Below, piece by piece: positions 15,079 through 23,213 of a stretch of DNA of 44,135 nucleotides. The notes under the pieces are model-generated. The model did not search any database, was not told where the DNA came from, and saw nothing but the letters and a program-made list of their open reading frames with translations. Source of the stretch: Bacteroidales bacterium (GTDB lineage: Bacteria > Bacteroidota > Bacteroidia > Bacteroidales > WCHB1-69); contig JAGCVQ010000099.1 in assembly GCA_017962275.1 (NCBI GenBank), positions 1 to 44,135 on the forward strand. The letters are read 5' to 3'. Made by a program: the position numbers and the translations under genes. Position 1 is the first letter of the stretch, and each line of letters opens with the position of its first letter.

Positions 15079-16602
15079 CTATTGCTTGATGTGTAATGTC
15101 TTGCGTATCAAGTTATTTACATCTTCTGAAATGTGCCAATAATAGCATGCCACGAGGGTAACGGCTAAGAGAAGGCAACTCTTCAGGCCTGCATCGATGA
15201 GCGCATTGGCCGTGGTGGAGAACGGAAGGCTCAGGAACAGCGGATAAATCCACTTTACCCAACCGTAATTCAGCAGGAACAATCCTGCAACCAAGGCTAT
15301 TACCTTCAGTTGGGCCTTGGAGAAAATGTTGATTTTCAGTTTCAGCATCACCACGACTAATAAGCAAACAAAGTACGTGAAATAGGAGAGTAGGTGGGAT
15401 AAAGAGGCGCCGTCCATGCCGAATCGGGGGATCAATAGCACGTTCAGCACCACTGCCATGACCGTAAGCATGACGGTGAACACAAACGACCAATAGTAGT
15501 ATTTGGAGTAGTTAAGCGCGCTGGAACTGACAAACAGCGTGGAATTGATGCATTTGGCGATACCCAAAATCAGCACCACACTCTTGCCCGCCTCGTATTT
15601 GTCGCCGTTGGGGAGCAGCATAAACAGTGCGTCAATGTTGATCCAGATAAAGAAAAAGATGAGGAGACTGGAGAGCATCAAATGTAAAGAGACTGATTTA
15701 CAGAGTTTTTCGGCGTGGGCGTGATCCTGATCCTTGAACGACTGCGCGATTTCCGGTTGCACGATGGCATTCAGCGAACGGTTTGGCACTTCCACCACCG
15801 TGGCGATGTAATTGGCGATGGCGTAGATACCTGTAAAGGAGAGTCCCATGCCCGCACTCAAAAAGAATGTGTTGAGCAACGGCATCACATTCACGGTGAT
15901 GGCGTTCAAGAGCATGAAGAGCGTGTAAAACCCGATATCTTTCAGTAGAGGTTTTGTAAATACTTTGAAATCAGGCTTGAACGAAATCTTGCCCAAGGTG
16001 AGCAGATAGAAAAAGTCAACAAGGGCGGCAAGGAAATAGACGATACAGATTCCGACGACCAGTCCGTCCAGGTTGATGACATACCAGTAGCCATACAGCA
16101 GGTAGAGAACCAGCAGTCCGACGCGCACGCCCACTTCGCGCACGAATTTCGGCACCACGATGCGCATCAGCACGTTGGCATTGGCCTCGAACACCGACTG
16201 ATAGAGCATGAAGAGCGACAGTGGGAAGACGAATCGGTAGTAGTTGACAAACAGGTCGGAATTTTTCGAAAAGGTCTGGATGATAGTACCTTCCAGGCAT
16301 TTGGCCACAATCAGAAAAAGGAGAAATCCAAAAACCGGAACCACCAGCGTCCAAAAGAAGAACCCGTGGTGTTTTCCGTCTTCGTCTTTGAAATACGGGA
16401 AAAAGCGAATGATGGAGGAGCTGGTACCGAGTTGGGCGAAGCTGGCGAAAAGGATGGCGGCGTCGATAAGAACGCGGGTGAGGCCGACCTCCTCCTGCGT
16501 CAAATACTTCGTGATAATGAAGAATGTAGTGACAAACCCGACAATGATGCCGAGGTAGTTGACTATCGTGCCTCTGATGCTTTGTTTGATGACAACGCCC
16601 AT
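15079..16602 (-). CDS. Lipid-linked polysaccharide flippase-like protein
   Basis: 507 residues with about 14 hydrophobic segments spread along the whole length, the layout of the MVF/Wzx polysaccharide exporter superfamily. The start GTIVNYLGIIVGFVTTFFI followed by TQEEVGLTRVLIDAAILFASFAQLG and SSIIRFFPYF is characteristic of Wzx-like proteins in Bacteroidota. Such proteins flip undecaprenyl-linked oligosaccharides across the inner membrane. It is 30 bases downstream of the lytic transglycosylase gene and on the same strand, so probably co-transcribed. No glycosyltransferase cluster is nearby, so the substrate is unknown; MATE transport or a lipid II flippase role are alternatives. Confidence 0.82.
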   Translation of the reverse strand: MGVVIKQSIRGTIVNYLGIIVGFVTTFFIITKYLTQEEVGLTRVLIDAAILFASFAQLGTSSSIIRFFPYFKDEDGKHHGFFFWTLVVPVFGFLLFLIVAKCLEGTIIQTFSKNSDLFVNYYRFVFPLSLFMLYQSVFEANANVLMRIVVPKFVREVGVRVGLLVLYLLYGYWYVINLDGLVVGICIVYFLAALVDFFYLLTLGKISFKPDFKVFTKPLLKDIGFYTLFMLLNAITVNVMPLLNTFFLSAGMGLSFTGIYAIANYIATVVEVPNRSLNAIVQPEIAQSFKDQDHAHAEKLCKSVSLHLMLSSLLIFFFIWINIDALFMLLPNGDKYEAGKSVVLILGIAKCINSTLFVSSSALNYSKYYYWSFVFTVMLTVMAVVLNVLLIPRFGMDGASLSHLLSYFTYFVCLLVVVMLKLKINIFSKAQLKVIALVAGLFLLNYGWVKWIYPLFLSLPFSTTANALIDAGLKSCLLLAVTLVACYYWHISEDVNNLIRKTLHIKQ

Positions 16603-16632
16603 GATTATTTGCGAAATAATCCTTCCAAGGGA

Positions 16633-18264
16633 CTATTTATTCGGAATCTTAAGCTTTTGTCCGACCCGAAGTGCGTCCTTGTTGGCAAGATGGTTGTAGT
16701 CGGCGAGATAGTTGGCGGTGGTGCCGTAACGTCTCGCAATGGATGAGAGCGTGTCGCCTTGCCGGATGGTATAGGAGGTGTAGCTCTGCTGCGGTTGCAC
16801 TGGCTTGATTTCCGGTTGCGGTTTGGCCGGGACGGGAGCGCCAATGGTATCGCTATTCACTGTGACAGAGTCCTTTGAACAATTTCCAGCAATCATCTTG
16901 GTGGAATCCTGAGCAGCAGGTTTCGCATTCGGATTCGGCACCTTGACCGTTGTGCCCTTCTTGACAATCAGCTTTTGCCCGACGCGCAGATTGGTGCTGT
17001 GCAGATGGTTCATGGCCTTCAAGTTGTTAACCGTGGTGTGGTATTTGGAGGCGATCTTGCCCAATGTCTCACCTTTTCTCACCGTGTGGTACTTGTTCGG
17101 CGTCTGCTGGATAATCATCATGCCGTCGTCGGTCACCGTGCCATTGGCAGCGGCAATCTCATTCAAATTCTTGGTCGGGTTGAAGTAAGTGTCGTAGTTG
17201 TATTTCGGGACAGAATCGGCCATCGCGATATAACGCAGCAGATCGTTGGAACGGAGCCGCACCGGCATCGGCTGGGTAAAGGCCGGAATGATGTCCTTTT
17301 TGTACTGCGGGTTGAGGGATTTAATCTCGTCATAGCTGACATCCAGCACGTTGGCAATCTGCTGGAAGTGGGTCTCCTTGTTGATCATGATGGTATCCAC
17401 GTCCAAAGGGATGGAGATCTTTGCCGGCTGGATGCCGTAGAGGTTGTGGTAGGTCATCATGTACATGGCCCCGATGAAGGCGGGGAAATAGTTCTGGGTT
17501 TCGCGGGGAAGATAGGGGTAGACCCCCCAGAAGTCGGTTTTGCCGCCGGAACGTTGGATAGCCTTGCGCACGTTGCCCGCACCGCAATTGTAAGCGGAAA
17601 TCGCCAGCCCCCAGTCTCCGAAGATGTTGTAAAGGTCGCGGAAGTGGCGGGCGGCGGCATCCGTGGCCTTGTAGGGATCACGGCGGTCATCGACGTAGGA
17701 AGTGACCTCCAACCCATAAAGTTTGCCCGTTCCGTACATGAACTGCCAAATGCCCGTCGCGCCCGCAGGCGAAACCGCCGTGGGATTCAGCGCGGACTCG
17801 ATAATCGTGATATAGACCAGCTCTTCGGGCAAATCGTACTTGTCGAAAATGGCCTTCATCCACGGATAATAGTACTGCGCCAATCCCAAAATCACCGACG
17901 AACTGCGTTGACGCTGTACGGAATAAAGTTCAATGAAACGTTTAACCTTGTCATTATAAGCCACTTGGATAGGCGTGTGGATTTGACAGAGCCGTTTGTA
18001 AATCAAGGAATCGTTGTTGTCGTATTTGGTAGTGTCATCGGTGAGTTTGGAAAGGACGGAGTTCTGGGAAGCGAGGTCGCGTTTCACGTACCAGACGTTC
18101 AGCAGCGAGTCCATCAAACGGATTTCGTTGCGGGTGAAAATCTCCAGACTTTCCTGCGCGGCTTTGGTGGCGGAAGAATCGGGCGCAACCGGGTCAGCGG
18201 TCTGCGCGTTCAAATTCCACATCAATCCACAAATCAGGGTTATTATCAATATTCTACATTTCAT
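16633..18264 (-). CDS. mltD: MltD-like lytic transglycosylase with two LysM
   Basis: 543 residues: signal peptide (about 1-20), a helical region, an SLT domain (about 130-290) with catalytic Glu156 in TIIESALNP and the AVSPAGATGIWQFM, LAISAYNCGAGNV and YLPRETQNYFPAF motifs, a middle domain, and two LysM repeats (about 395-440, HTVRKGETLGKIASKY; about 495-543, YTIRQGDTLSSIARRYGTT). It cleaves the glycan strand of peptidoglycan, giving 1,6-anhydro-muramyl ends, and the LysM repeats bind glycan. It has no lipobox cysteine, unlike E. coli MltD, so it is probably periplasmic. Confidence 0.92.
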   Translation of the reverse strand: MKCRILIITLICGLMWNLNAQTADPVAPDSSATKAAQESLEIFTRNEIRLMDSLLNVWYVKRDLASQNSVLSKLTDDTTKYDNNDSLIYKRLCQIHTPIQVAYNDKVKRFIELYSVQRQRSSSVILGLAQYYYPWMKAIFDKYDLPEELVYITIIESALNPTAVSPAGATGIWQFMYGTGKLYGLEVTSYVDDRRDPYKATDAAARHFRDLYNIFGDWGLAISAYNCGAGNVRKAIQRSGGKTDFWGVYPYLPRETQNYFPAFIGAMYMMTYHNLYGIQPAKISIPLDVDTIMINKETHFQQIANVLDVSYDEIKSLNPQYKKDIIPAFTQPMPVRLRSNDLLRYIAMADSVPKYNYDTYFNPTKNLNEIAAANGTVTDDGMMIIQQTPNKYHTVRKGETLGKIASKYHTTVNNLKAMNHLHSTNLRVGQKLIVKKGTTVKVPNPNAKPAAQDSTKMIAGNCSKDSVTVNSDTIGAPVPAKPQPEIKPVQPQQSYTSYTIRQGDTLSSIARRYGTTANYLADYNHLANKDALRVGQKLKIPNK

Positions 18265-18403
18265 ATCTCAAGTTTATAACATACTAAAAAACAGCACCTT
18301 AATAAGTGTTAACATCAAAAAAACACAATCTGCTTACCTTAATTTAGTCAAACAGATTGAAATTTGAGGCCACAAAGATACGATTTTTTTAACGCGACCC
18401 CTT
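18265..18403. promoter_or_regulatory. Promoter region of mltD
   Basis: Minus-strand TATCTTTG at 18373-18380 fits the -7 consensus and would give a leader of about 100 bases. The leader contains the inverted pair CAATCTG (18326-18332) and CAGATTG (18353-18359). Confidence 0.5.
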
Positions 18404-19906
18404 CTATTTTATTGTGTAGTTATTCCATTTTAATTCCTTCCCCTCCTTGAAAAGGGTGGTGATGGACAATATCCCCTCCTCGTCATAGAGTTGCCAAACG
18501 CCCTCCTGCAGGCCGTTTTCGTATTTTCCCGAAAGACGGATATTGCCATTTTCCCAATACAGGACATATTTTCCGTCAAGCACATCGCTGGAATATTGGA
18601 TTTCGGAGGCGGGCTTCCCGGATTCAAACCAGGATTTCCATGTCCCCTCACGCAATCCTCCGCTGTAATGACCTGTTTCGTAGGAAGTTCCGTTTTTATA
18701 CATCCAAACGCCCTCCTCGTAGCCGGCCTCGTACTGACCCTTGGTCACGGCAACCCCCTCCTCGTCATACTCCACGTAGCGGCCTTCCAAATCACCGTCT
18801 TCGTAGTTGGCCACCGTCATCGTGTCGCCGGTCGGATAGAACCAGAGCCACTCCCCGATTTTCTGTCCTTTATTGTTGTAACTACCTGTTATCTCGATAG
18901 TTTTGTCCGTAAAGTAGAAGTTCCATTCCCCTACCGGTTTGGAATTTTTGTACTTGCCCATAGAACGCAATTCGCCGGTCGGGTAGTACTCTTTCCATAA
19001 GCCTTGCCGCAGCCCGTTGAGGTCGGTGATGCCCTCATATCGGAGCCATCCGTCCTCGTAGAGGTATCCGTTGGTGATTTTCCCGGTGGAGTCGAAATCG
19101 CGGCGCACCCCGTCGGGACGGCCGTTGTAATAGGTAGCGGCAATGGCCACCTGCCCATTGGGATGATACGTCTGCCGACGCTCCATCTGCTTGGTCTCCT
19201 TCGCATCCTTCACCAGCTGGTCGTTCTCGTACTTTTCCACGTACAGAAAATCGCCGTTTTCATCGTAATATTTGAAGAATCCGTGCTTTTTGTCGTTGAG
19301 GTATTGCGCCTCTAACCGCAGGTTGCCGTTGTCCCAGAAATACTTCCAACTGCCCTGCTTGAGCCCGAATTTGTCGGTGCGGTTGATGACCTCCCGACGG
19401 CTGCGCACCCCGCGGTAGTATTTGGTCACGGCCACCACGAGCCCGGTGTCGTTGAATTCTTTGGCCAAGCCGTGCGGGAGGCCGTTCATGTACGGCACCG
19501 TCTTCTTCCATACATTATTTAGATTGTAAGTGTTCACGCAGCCGACAATGGTGTCTTGCCGCCATTGTGTCACGGTATATTCATCTTTCTGATAGACAAT
19601 CTGTTCCCCGTCTTTTTTGTCTTCCTTGTAATGAACTTTCATGCGCACGGAAGCGTCGTCGTTGTAGAACGTCCACAAGCTGTCGAGGAGGAAGTTCTTG
19701 CGGTTTCCCTCAGAGACCAGAACGCCGCTTTCGTTGTAGGATTTCCACCAGCCGTCGGGCTTGCCATCGACAATGCGGCCTTCGCTCGACTTGACGCCGT
19801 TGGGGTAGTAAAATACTTTGTAATCATGAAAAAAAGTGGAGTCCTGGGCCTGGCAGAACACCCATCCTAAAAGGAGAACCAGCCCAAGAATCCTCTTTCT
19901 CATCAT
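18404..19906 (-). CDS. Secreted MORN-like (YwqK-type) repeat protein
   Basis: 500 residues from ATG 19904-19906; the frame is open to a TTG at 19918, but the ATG gives a better signal peptide (MMRKRILGLVLLLGWVFCQAQ). The mature part is almost entirely 20-24-residue repeats of the type YxxNGxxxxxGxYxxGxxxGxW (for example YYPNGVKSSEGR, YHPNGQVAIAATY, YYPTGELRSMGKY, FYPTGDTMTVANY), about 15-18 units forming an elongated beta structure. Databases often label this YwqK-like antitoxin, but no toxin is nearby and the protein is exported, so I would not use that name functionally. It follows a lipoprotein gene by 12 bases. Confidence 0.8.
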   Translation of the reverse strand: MMRKRILGLVLLLGWVFCQAQDSTFFHDYKVFYYPNGVKSSEGRIVDGKPDGWWKSYNESGVLVSEGNRKNFLLDSLWTFYNDDASVRMKVHYKEDKKDGEQIVYQKDEYTVTQWRQDTIVGCVNTYNLNNVWKKTVPYMNGLPHGLAKEFNDTGLVVAVTKYYRGVRSRREVINRTDKFGLKQGSWKYFWDNGNLRLEAQYLNDKKHGFFKYYDENGDFLYVEKYENDQLVKDAKETKQMERRQTYHPNGQVAIAATYYNGRPDGVRRDFDSTGKITNGYLYEDGWLRYEGITDLNGLRQGLWKEYYPTGELRSMGKYKNSKPVGEWNFYFTDKTIEITGSYNNKGQKIGEWLWFYPTGDTMTVANYEDGDLEGRYVEYDEEGVAVTKGQYEAGYEEGVWMYKNGTSYETGHYSGGLREGTWKSWFESGKPASEIQYSSDVLDGKYVLYWENGNIRLSGKYENGLQEGVWQLYDEEGILSITTLFKEGKELKWNNYTIK

Positions 19907-19918
19907 AGACGTCGTCAA

Positions 19919-20359
19919 TTATTTCGTGCCGGTAAATTTCACAATACTGATTCGGGTGCTAAGTAAATCCGATAAGAGCGCAATTTCATAATACATGTCC
20001 ACACTCACAGTGTTTCCATTGAACACTGCCTCCACTTTCACATTCTTAATCTGCTCAGTGGCAGTGTTGTATATGTTATTCTGGAACTGGATTTGTTGAA
20101 GGAGGCTGGTGACAAGAGCACTGTTGTCGGCATTTGACACATACGTGGTAGTACCGTTGACAGGGTCAATCGGAATCACACCATAAACCAGCAAGCCCGT
20201 GGTCAACGGATTGGAAACCATTCGCAAATTGCCGTCTTTGGTAACGTTGTTGGTCACAAACGTGTAGGTGCCGGAATACTTCCCTGCATAAGGGTTCGTG
20301 TTCTGACAGCCCGTCAAAGCGAGTACGGCCACTAACAGAATCGGAATAATCTTTTTCAT
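19919..20359 (-). CDS. Lipoprotein of unknown function
   Basis: 146 residues from ATG 20357-20359. The frame is open upstream to 20506, but the promoter box at 20397-20404 lies inside that extension and MKKIIPILLVAVLALTGC is a textbook lipoprotein signal (lipobox LTGC). The mature part is a beta-rich domain beginning NPYAGKYSGTYTFVTNN, with paired strands typical of a calycin-like or lipocalin-like sandwich. The GKYSGTY start is common in small Bacteroidota lipoproteins. It lies 12 bases before the MORN-like gene, so the pair likely forms an operon. Function unknown. Confidence 0.75.
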   Translation of the reverse strand: MKKIIPILLVAVLALTGCQNTNPYAGKYSGTYTFVTNNVTKDGNLRMVSNPLTTGLLVYGVIPIDPVNGTTTYVSNADNSALVTSLLQQIQFQNNIYNTATEQIKNVKVEAVFNGNTVSVDMYYEIALLSDLLSTRISIVKFTGTK

Positions 20360-20396
20360 TGTTTCTATTATTTTTTGGTGATTAATTTTCAAACGG

Positions 20397-20404
20397 CAAA
20401 GATA
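20397..20404 (-). promoter_or_regulatory. -7 box of the lipoprotein/MORN operon
   Basis: Minus-strand TATCTTTG, 37 bases before the ATG of the lipoprotein gene. It fixes the shorter start for that gene. Confidence 0.6.
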
Positions 20405-20470
20405 CAAAAAATCTAACGTTGGACTGTTGACAAATAAAAAGATTAAAACGGTTTGTCTTGAAAAAAAACA

Positions 20471-20478
20471 TAATTTTG
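20471..20478 (+). promoter_or_regulatory. -7 box of the small lipoprotein gene
   Basis: TAATTTTG followed by CAGCC, with TTTG at 20452-20455 (15-base spacer, shorter than usual). 45 bases before ATG 20524. Confidence 0.6.
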
Positions 20479-20523
20479 CAGCCGGAATATTAATCGAATT
20501 ATTCACCTTAAAAATTGAGAAAA

Positions 20524-20742
20524 ATGAAAAAAGTATTATGCATCTGCGCAGTCGGTTTGCTGCTTGGTTTTTTCACCACCTCCTGTGACAAAAAATGTCA
20601 ATGCAAGACTTACGTCAATGGCGCTCTTTCCTCCACTGGCGACGCCTTTGAAGTTGAATCCGGCAAAAAATGCTCTGATTACAACAGTTCTGTCACTCTT
20701 TTGGGTGTCACCACGGAAGTGAAGTGCAAAAGCACAATGTAA
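20524..20742 (+). CDS. Small cysteine-rich lipoprotein
   Basis: 72 residues from ATG 20524 (a TTG 9 bases upstream is less likely). Lipoprotein signal MKKVLCICAVGLLLGFFTTSC with the lipid cysteine at about residue 21, then a mature part of only about 50 residues with four further cysteines (DKKCQCKTY, GKKCSDYN, EVKCKSTM). These could form two disulfides. It stands alone between its own promoter and a clear terminator, so it is a real monocistronic gene. I do not recognise the family. Confidence 0.8.
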   Translation: MKKVLCICAVGLLLGFFTTSCDKKCQCKTYVNGALSSTGDAFEVESGKKCSDYNSSVTLLGVTTEVKCKSTM

Positions 20743-20756
20743 TATTTGTCCGTTAT

Positions 20757-20790
20757 AAAAAAAGCCCCTCCTTGTAGGGGCTTTTTTTTA
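20757..20790 (+). terminator. Rho-independent terminator
   Basis: AGCCCCT (20763-20769) pairs with AGGGGCT (20776-20782), extended by an A-run on the left and eight T on the right. It ends the small lipoprotein transcript; the rimO promoter box starts at the next base. Confidence 0.9.
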
Positions 20791-20798
20791 TATCTTTG
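20791..20798 (+). promoter_or_regulatory. -7 box of rimO
   Basis: TATCTTTG followed by CCGG, 22 bases before the rimO ATG. The expected -33 position falls in the preceding terminator and has no TTTG. Confidence 0.6.
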
Positions 20799-20819
20799 CC
20801 GGTTGAAATCATTTTGTCT

Positions 20820-22103
20820 ATGACAATCAATATCATCACCTTAGGCTGTTCCAAGAACATTGTGGATTCGGAAGTTATGGCCGCGCAGTTCCATCGCAAC
20901 GGCCACGAACTCTACTATGAAAGCGCGCAGAAAAGCGACATCGTGATTATCAACACCTGCAGCTTCATCCACGATGCGCGGGAGGAGTCCGTGAACGAGA
21001 TTCTGAACCAGATCGAGCGCAAGAAACGCCGCCAAATCAAGAAGTTGTACGTGGTGGGATGCCTCGTGCAGCGCAATATGGCGGAACTACAGGAAGCCCT
21101 GCCCGAAGTCGATGGCTTTTTCACTTTCGCAGAACTTCCGAAACTGTTGGAATCCCCAGAATTTCAGCTGCTTAACACGCCAGAGAGAATCCTCTCCACC
21201 CCGCGTCACTACGCCTACCTCAAGATTTCCGAGGGCTGCGACCACCAGTGCTCCTACTGCTCCATCCCGCTTATCCGCGACCGACAGGTTTCCAAACCGA
21301 TTCCGCTTTTGGTGGACGAGGCGCAGCGTTTGGCCGACCAAGGGGTGAAAGAGCTGATGCTCATTGCGCAGGACCTCACCTACTACGGCATCGACCGTAG
21401 CGGTAAACGGGAACTTGCCGACCTGATGGACAAACTCGCGCAAGTGAATGGTATTCAGTGGATTCGGTTGCATTATGCCTACCCGCTGAATTTCCCCTAC
21501 GAGATTCTGGAGGTGATGAAGCAGTACCCGCAATATTGCCGCTATTTGGACATCCCGTTCCAGCATGTGAGCGACGACATCCTGCAGAGTATGCGGCGCG
21601 GCGGTAGTTCAGCCTACATTTACGACCTCATCGCACGCATCCGCGAGACCATCCCTGGCATTGCGCTGCGCACCACCCTGATTTCCGGCTACCCGACCGA
21701 AACTCGCGAGCAGCACAAGGAGTTGGTGGAGTTCGTGCGCCGTAACCGTTTCGAACGGCTTGGGGTTTTCGCTTATTCCCGTGAGGAAGACACCCCTGCC
21801 TACGACCTCGGCGACCCGATCAAGGCTTCCGAAAAGAACAAACGGGTGAACGAGATTATGAAGCTGCAGGAGGGTATCTCCTTGGAAATCAACGAAACTC
21901 GTGTCGGCACCACCATGAAGGTGCTTATTGACAGCGAAGAACCCGACTGCTACATCGGCCGCACCGAATTTGACTCCCCCGATGTCGATAACACCGTCTT
22001 CATCGACAAGGAAAAACCGCTTACCGTCGGGGAATTCTACAACGTGGAAATCACCGACGCTGCGGAATACGATTTGTTCGGAACGGTTTGCCCGCAGGCC
22101 TAA
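20820..22103 (+). CDS. rimO: Ribosomal protein S12 methylthiotransferase
   Basis: 427 residues from ATG 20820; an earlier in-frame start at 20796 would overlap the promoter box. RimO adds a methylthio group to an aspartate of ribosomal protein S12 using two [4Fe-4S] clusters and SAM. N-terminal cluster cysteines: Cys10 (TLGCSKN), Cys47 (INTCSF) and Cys81 (VVGCLVQR). The radical-SAM CxxxCxxC is Cys140/144/147 in ISEGCDHQCSYCSIP. A C-terminal TRAM domain begins near residue 360. NVDSEVM-like NIVDSEVM and the GCDHQCSYCSIP form distinguish RimO from MiaB. Single gene with its own promoter. Confidence 0.95.
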   Translation: MTINIITLGCSKNIVDSEVMAAQFHRNGHELYYESAQKSDIVIINTCSFIHDAREESVNEILNQIERKKRRQIKKLYVVGCLVQRNMAELQEALPEVDGFFTFAELPKLLESPEFQLLNTPERILSTPRHYAYLKISEGCDHQCSYCSIPLIRDRQVSKPIPLLVDEAQRLADQGVKELMLIAQDLTYYGIDRSGKRELADLMDKLAQVNGIQWIRLHYAYPLNFPYEILEVMKQYPQYCRYLDIPFQHVSDDILQSMRRGGSSAYIYDLIARIRETIPGIALRTTLISGYPTETREQHKELVEFVRRNRFERLGVFAYSREEDTPAYDLGDPIKASEKNKRVNEIMKLQEGISLEINETRVGTTMKVLIDSEEPDCYIGRTEFDSPDVDNTVFIDKEKPLTVGEFYNVEITDAAEYDLFGTVCPQA

Positions 22104-22119
22104 CGGCCAAAATGGGATC

Positions 22120-22146
22120 CGCACGCCGTTAGGTGTGCGGGGAAAT
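22120..22146. repeat. Dispersed hairpin element, copy 1
   Basis: CGCACGCCGTTAGGTGTGCG plus GGGAAAT. The same sequence, one base shorter, is at 25162-25187. Both copies sit within 0-2 bases of the stop codon of a minus-strand gene. Confidence 0.8.
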
Positions 22147-22147
22147 T

Positions 22148-22645
22148 TTATTCCCGAAATTCAACCATGTGATGATATACGTAACCGGTAACCGTATCGA
22201 ACACGAAAAAGTGCTGATGCGGCGTCCTGCAGCAGTGATAGTATAGCAGATGATTCTCTGGAAGAGTTTCCCATTCGTCAAAAAAGTCGATTTTCTGGTG
22301 AGGGGACTGCTCTTCCAAAATATAATTCCGATCACAGCTGATAAATGCGGAATCAGGTTTGATTTCTGTGTAGGAGCACTCTTTGGCGATAATGGCAGAC
22401 TCCACTTGCGCCGGCGTGCCTTGATACCGAAACCACATATTGTAGAGAGGCCATTCTTCGCAAACCCCGCAATCATCGTCTTGACCCAAAGAAGGATAAA
22501 GTTGCCTGACATGGTATTCTTCGAAATTGGAACTCATGCTCAACCAATCCACTACTTTATTCCGAACTCTTGTGCAGGATGCCGTAAGACAAAGTGTAAA
22601 GAGTATCAGTAATATTTTAGGTCTGCACATTTTAAAAGTATTCAT
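22148..22645 (-). CDS. Cysteine-rich lipoprotein coupled to hicBA
   Basis: 165 residues with a lipoprotein signal (LLILFTLCLTASC, lipid Cys at about residue 24). The mature part has six further cysteines (for example DDDCGVCEEW and YYHCCRTP) and a His-rich end (TPHQHFFVFD). I do not recognise the family. Its ATG overlaps the hicA stop codon (ATGA at 22642-22645), so it is translated with the toxin/antitoxin genes, as a third member of the operon. Base composition is AT-richer than rimO next door, as for hicBA, suggesting the three genes arrived together. Confidence 0.7.
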   Translation of the reverse strand: MNTFKMCRPKILLILFTLCLTASCTRVRNKVVDWLSMSSNFEEYHVRQLYPSLGQDDDCGVCEEWPLYNMWFRYQGTPAQVESAIIAKECSYTEIKPDSAFISCDRNYILEEQSPHQKIDFFDEWETLPENHLLYYHCCRTPHQHFFVFDTVTGYVYHHMVEFRE

Positions 22646-22830
22646 TTAATTTTTGGAATACCCAGCTGCTTACAGATTTCCACTGCTAAGCGGTCTCCTA
22701 ATTCAGAATGGCGCGGAACGGCAGATAACCCTTTTCCATTTTTATTAATATATACAGAATGATTACTTCCTTCTTTGAAAAGGATGCAATTGTTTTCCAA
22801 TAAGTAATTGATTAAGGCTGTTCGTTTCAT
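22642..22830 (-). CDS. hicA: HicA-family toxin (mRNA interferase)
   Basis: 62 residues with the HicA double-stranded RNA-binding-like fold: an N-terminal helix (KRTALINYLLENNC), then FKEGSNHSVYINKNGKG with the active-site histidine, and the final ELGDRLAVEICKQLGIPK helix. HicA toxins cleave mRNA independently of the ribosome. The start overlaps the hicB stop (TAATG at 22828-22832), and the stop overlaps the next gene's ATG. The Bacteroidota order here is hicB then hicA. Confidence 0.85.
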   Translation of the reverse strand: MKRTALINYLLENNCILFKEGSNHSVYINKNGKGLSAVPRHSELGDRLAVEICKQLGIPKIK

Positions 22831-23045
22831 TAAAGAATGGCTATTTTACGTCTTAGTATGCGACGTCCGATAAATTGTTTTCTGGTAAGTTCCTTTTTAG
22901 CTGCCAAAACCATCTCTATGGCATCTTTGATGTTTTCTTTTGCCTCTTCAATGGTGGCTCCTTGGGTTACGGCCTCTGGTACCTGCTCACATTGACAGAA
23001 CCATTGACCATTGTCCATTTTTTCCAATATAACAGTATATTCCAT
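22830..23045 (-). CDS. hicB: HicB-family antitoxin
   Basis: 71 residues: a partial RNase-H-like fold beginning MEYTVILEKMDNGQWFCQCEQVPEAVTQGATIEEAKENI, followed by a helix (DAIEMVLAAKKEL) and a basic tail (RRILRRKIAIL). HicB binds and blocks HicA. It lacks the C-terminal HTH or RHH domain of longer HicB proteins, so repression of its own operon may be weak or rely on the tail. Confidence 0.85.
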   Translation of the reverse strand: MEYTVILEKMDNGQWFCQCEQVPEAVTQGATIEEAKENIKDAIEMVLAAKKELTRKQFIGRRILRRKIAIL

Positions 23046-23066
23046 ATATGTTTATTAATGACGGGG

Positions 23067-23074
23067 CAAAAATA
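23067..23074 (-). promoter_or_regulatory. -7 box of hicBA
   Basis: Minus-strand TATTTTTG, 22 bases before the hicB start. The opposing -7 boxes for the ABC exporter lie 40-50 bases away. Confidence 0.55.
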
Positions 23075-23111
23075 CTTTTTTTTCAAGAACATCTATTCGA
23101 TTTTGGATAAA

Positions 23112-23127
23112 TAATTTTGTACTTTTG
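23112..23127 (+). promoter_or_regulatory. Two adjacent -7 boxes of the ABC exporter
   Basis: TAATTTTG (23112-23119) and TACTTTTG (23120-23127) both fit the consensus. TTTG at 23102-23105 could be a -33 box for the second with a short 14-base spacer. Confidence 0.5.
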
Positions 23128-23176
23128 CGGCTTTGAAACTCAAAAAAATAATAAATCTCTTTGTGCAATCACCCGC

Positions 23177-23210
23177 CTCAATAACCCATAACCTATAACC
23201 CATAACCATT
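23177..23210. repeat. ATAACCC spacer quasi-repeats
   Basis: Four copies of a CATAACC/TATAACC unit directly before the ABC exporter start codon. Confidence 0.7.
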
Positions 23211-23213
23211 CCA

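Noticed and set aside
16975-18279. Open frame of 434 codons on the plus strand
   Set aside because: Antisense to the MltD-like gene, whose active site and LysM repeats are clear. It reflects codon bias on the real strand.
18404-19906. Toxin-antitoxin antitoxin label for the MORN-like protein
   Set aside because: The protein has a signal peptide and no toxin gene is near, so the usual database label is not supported.
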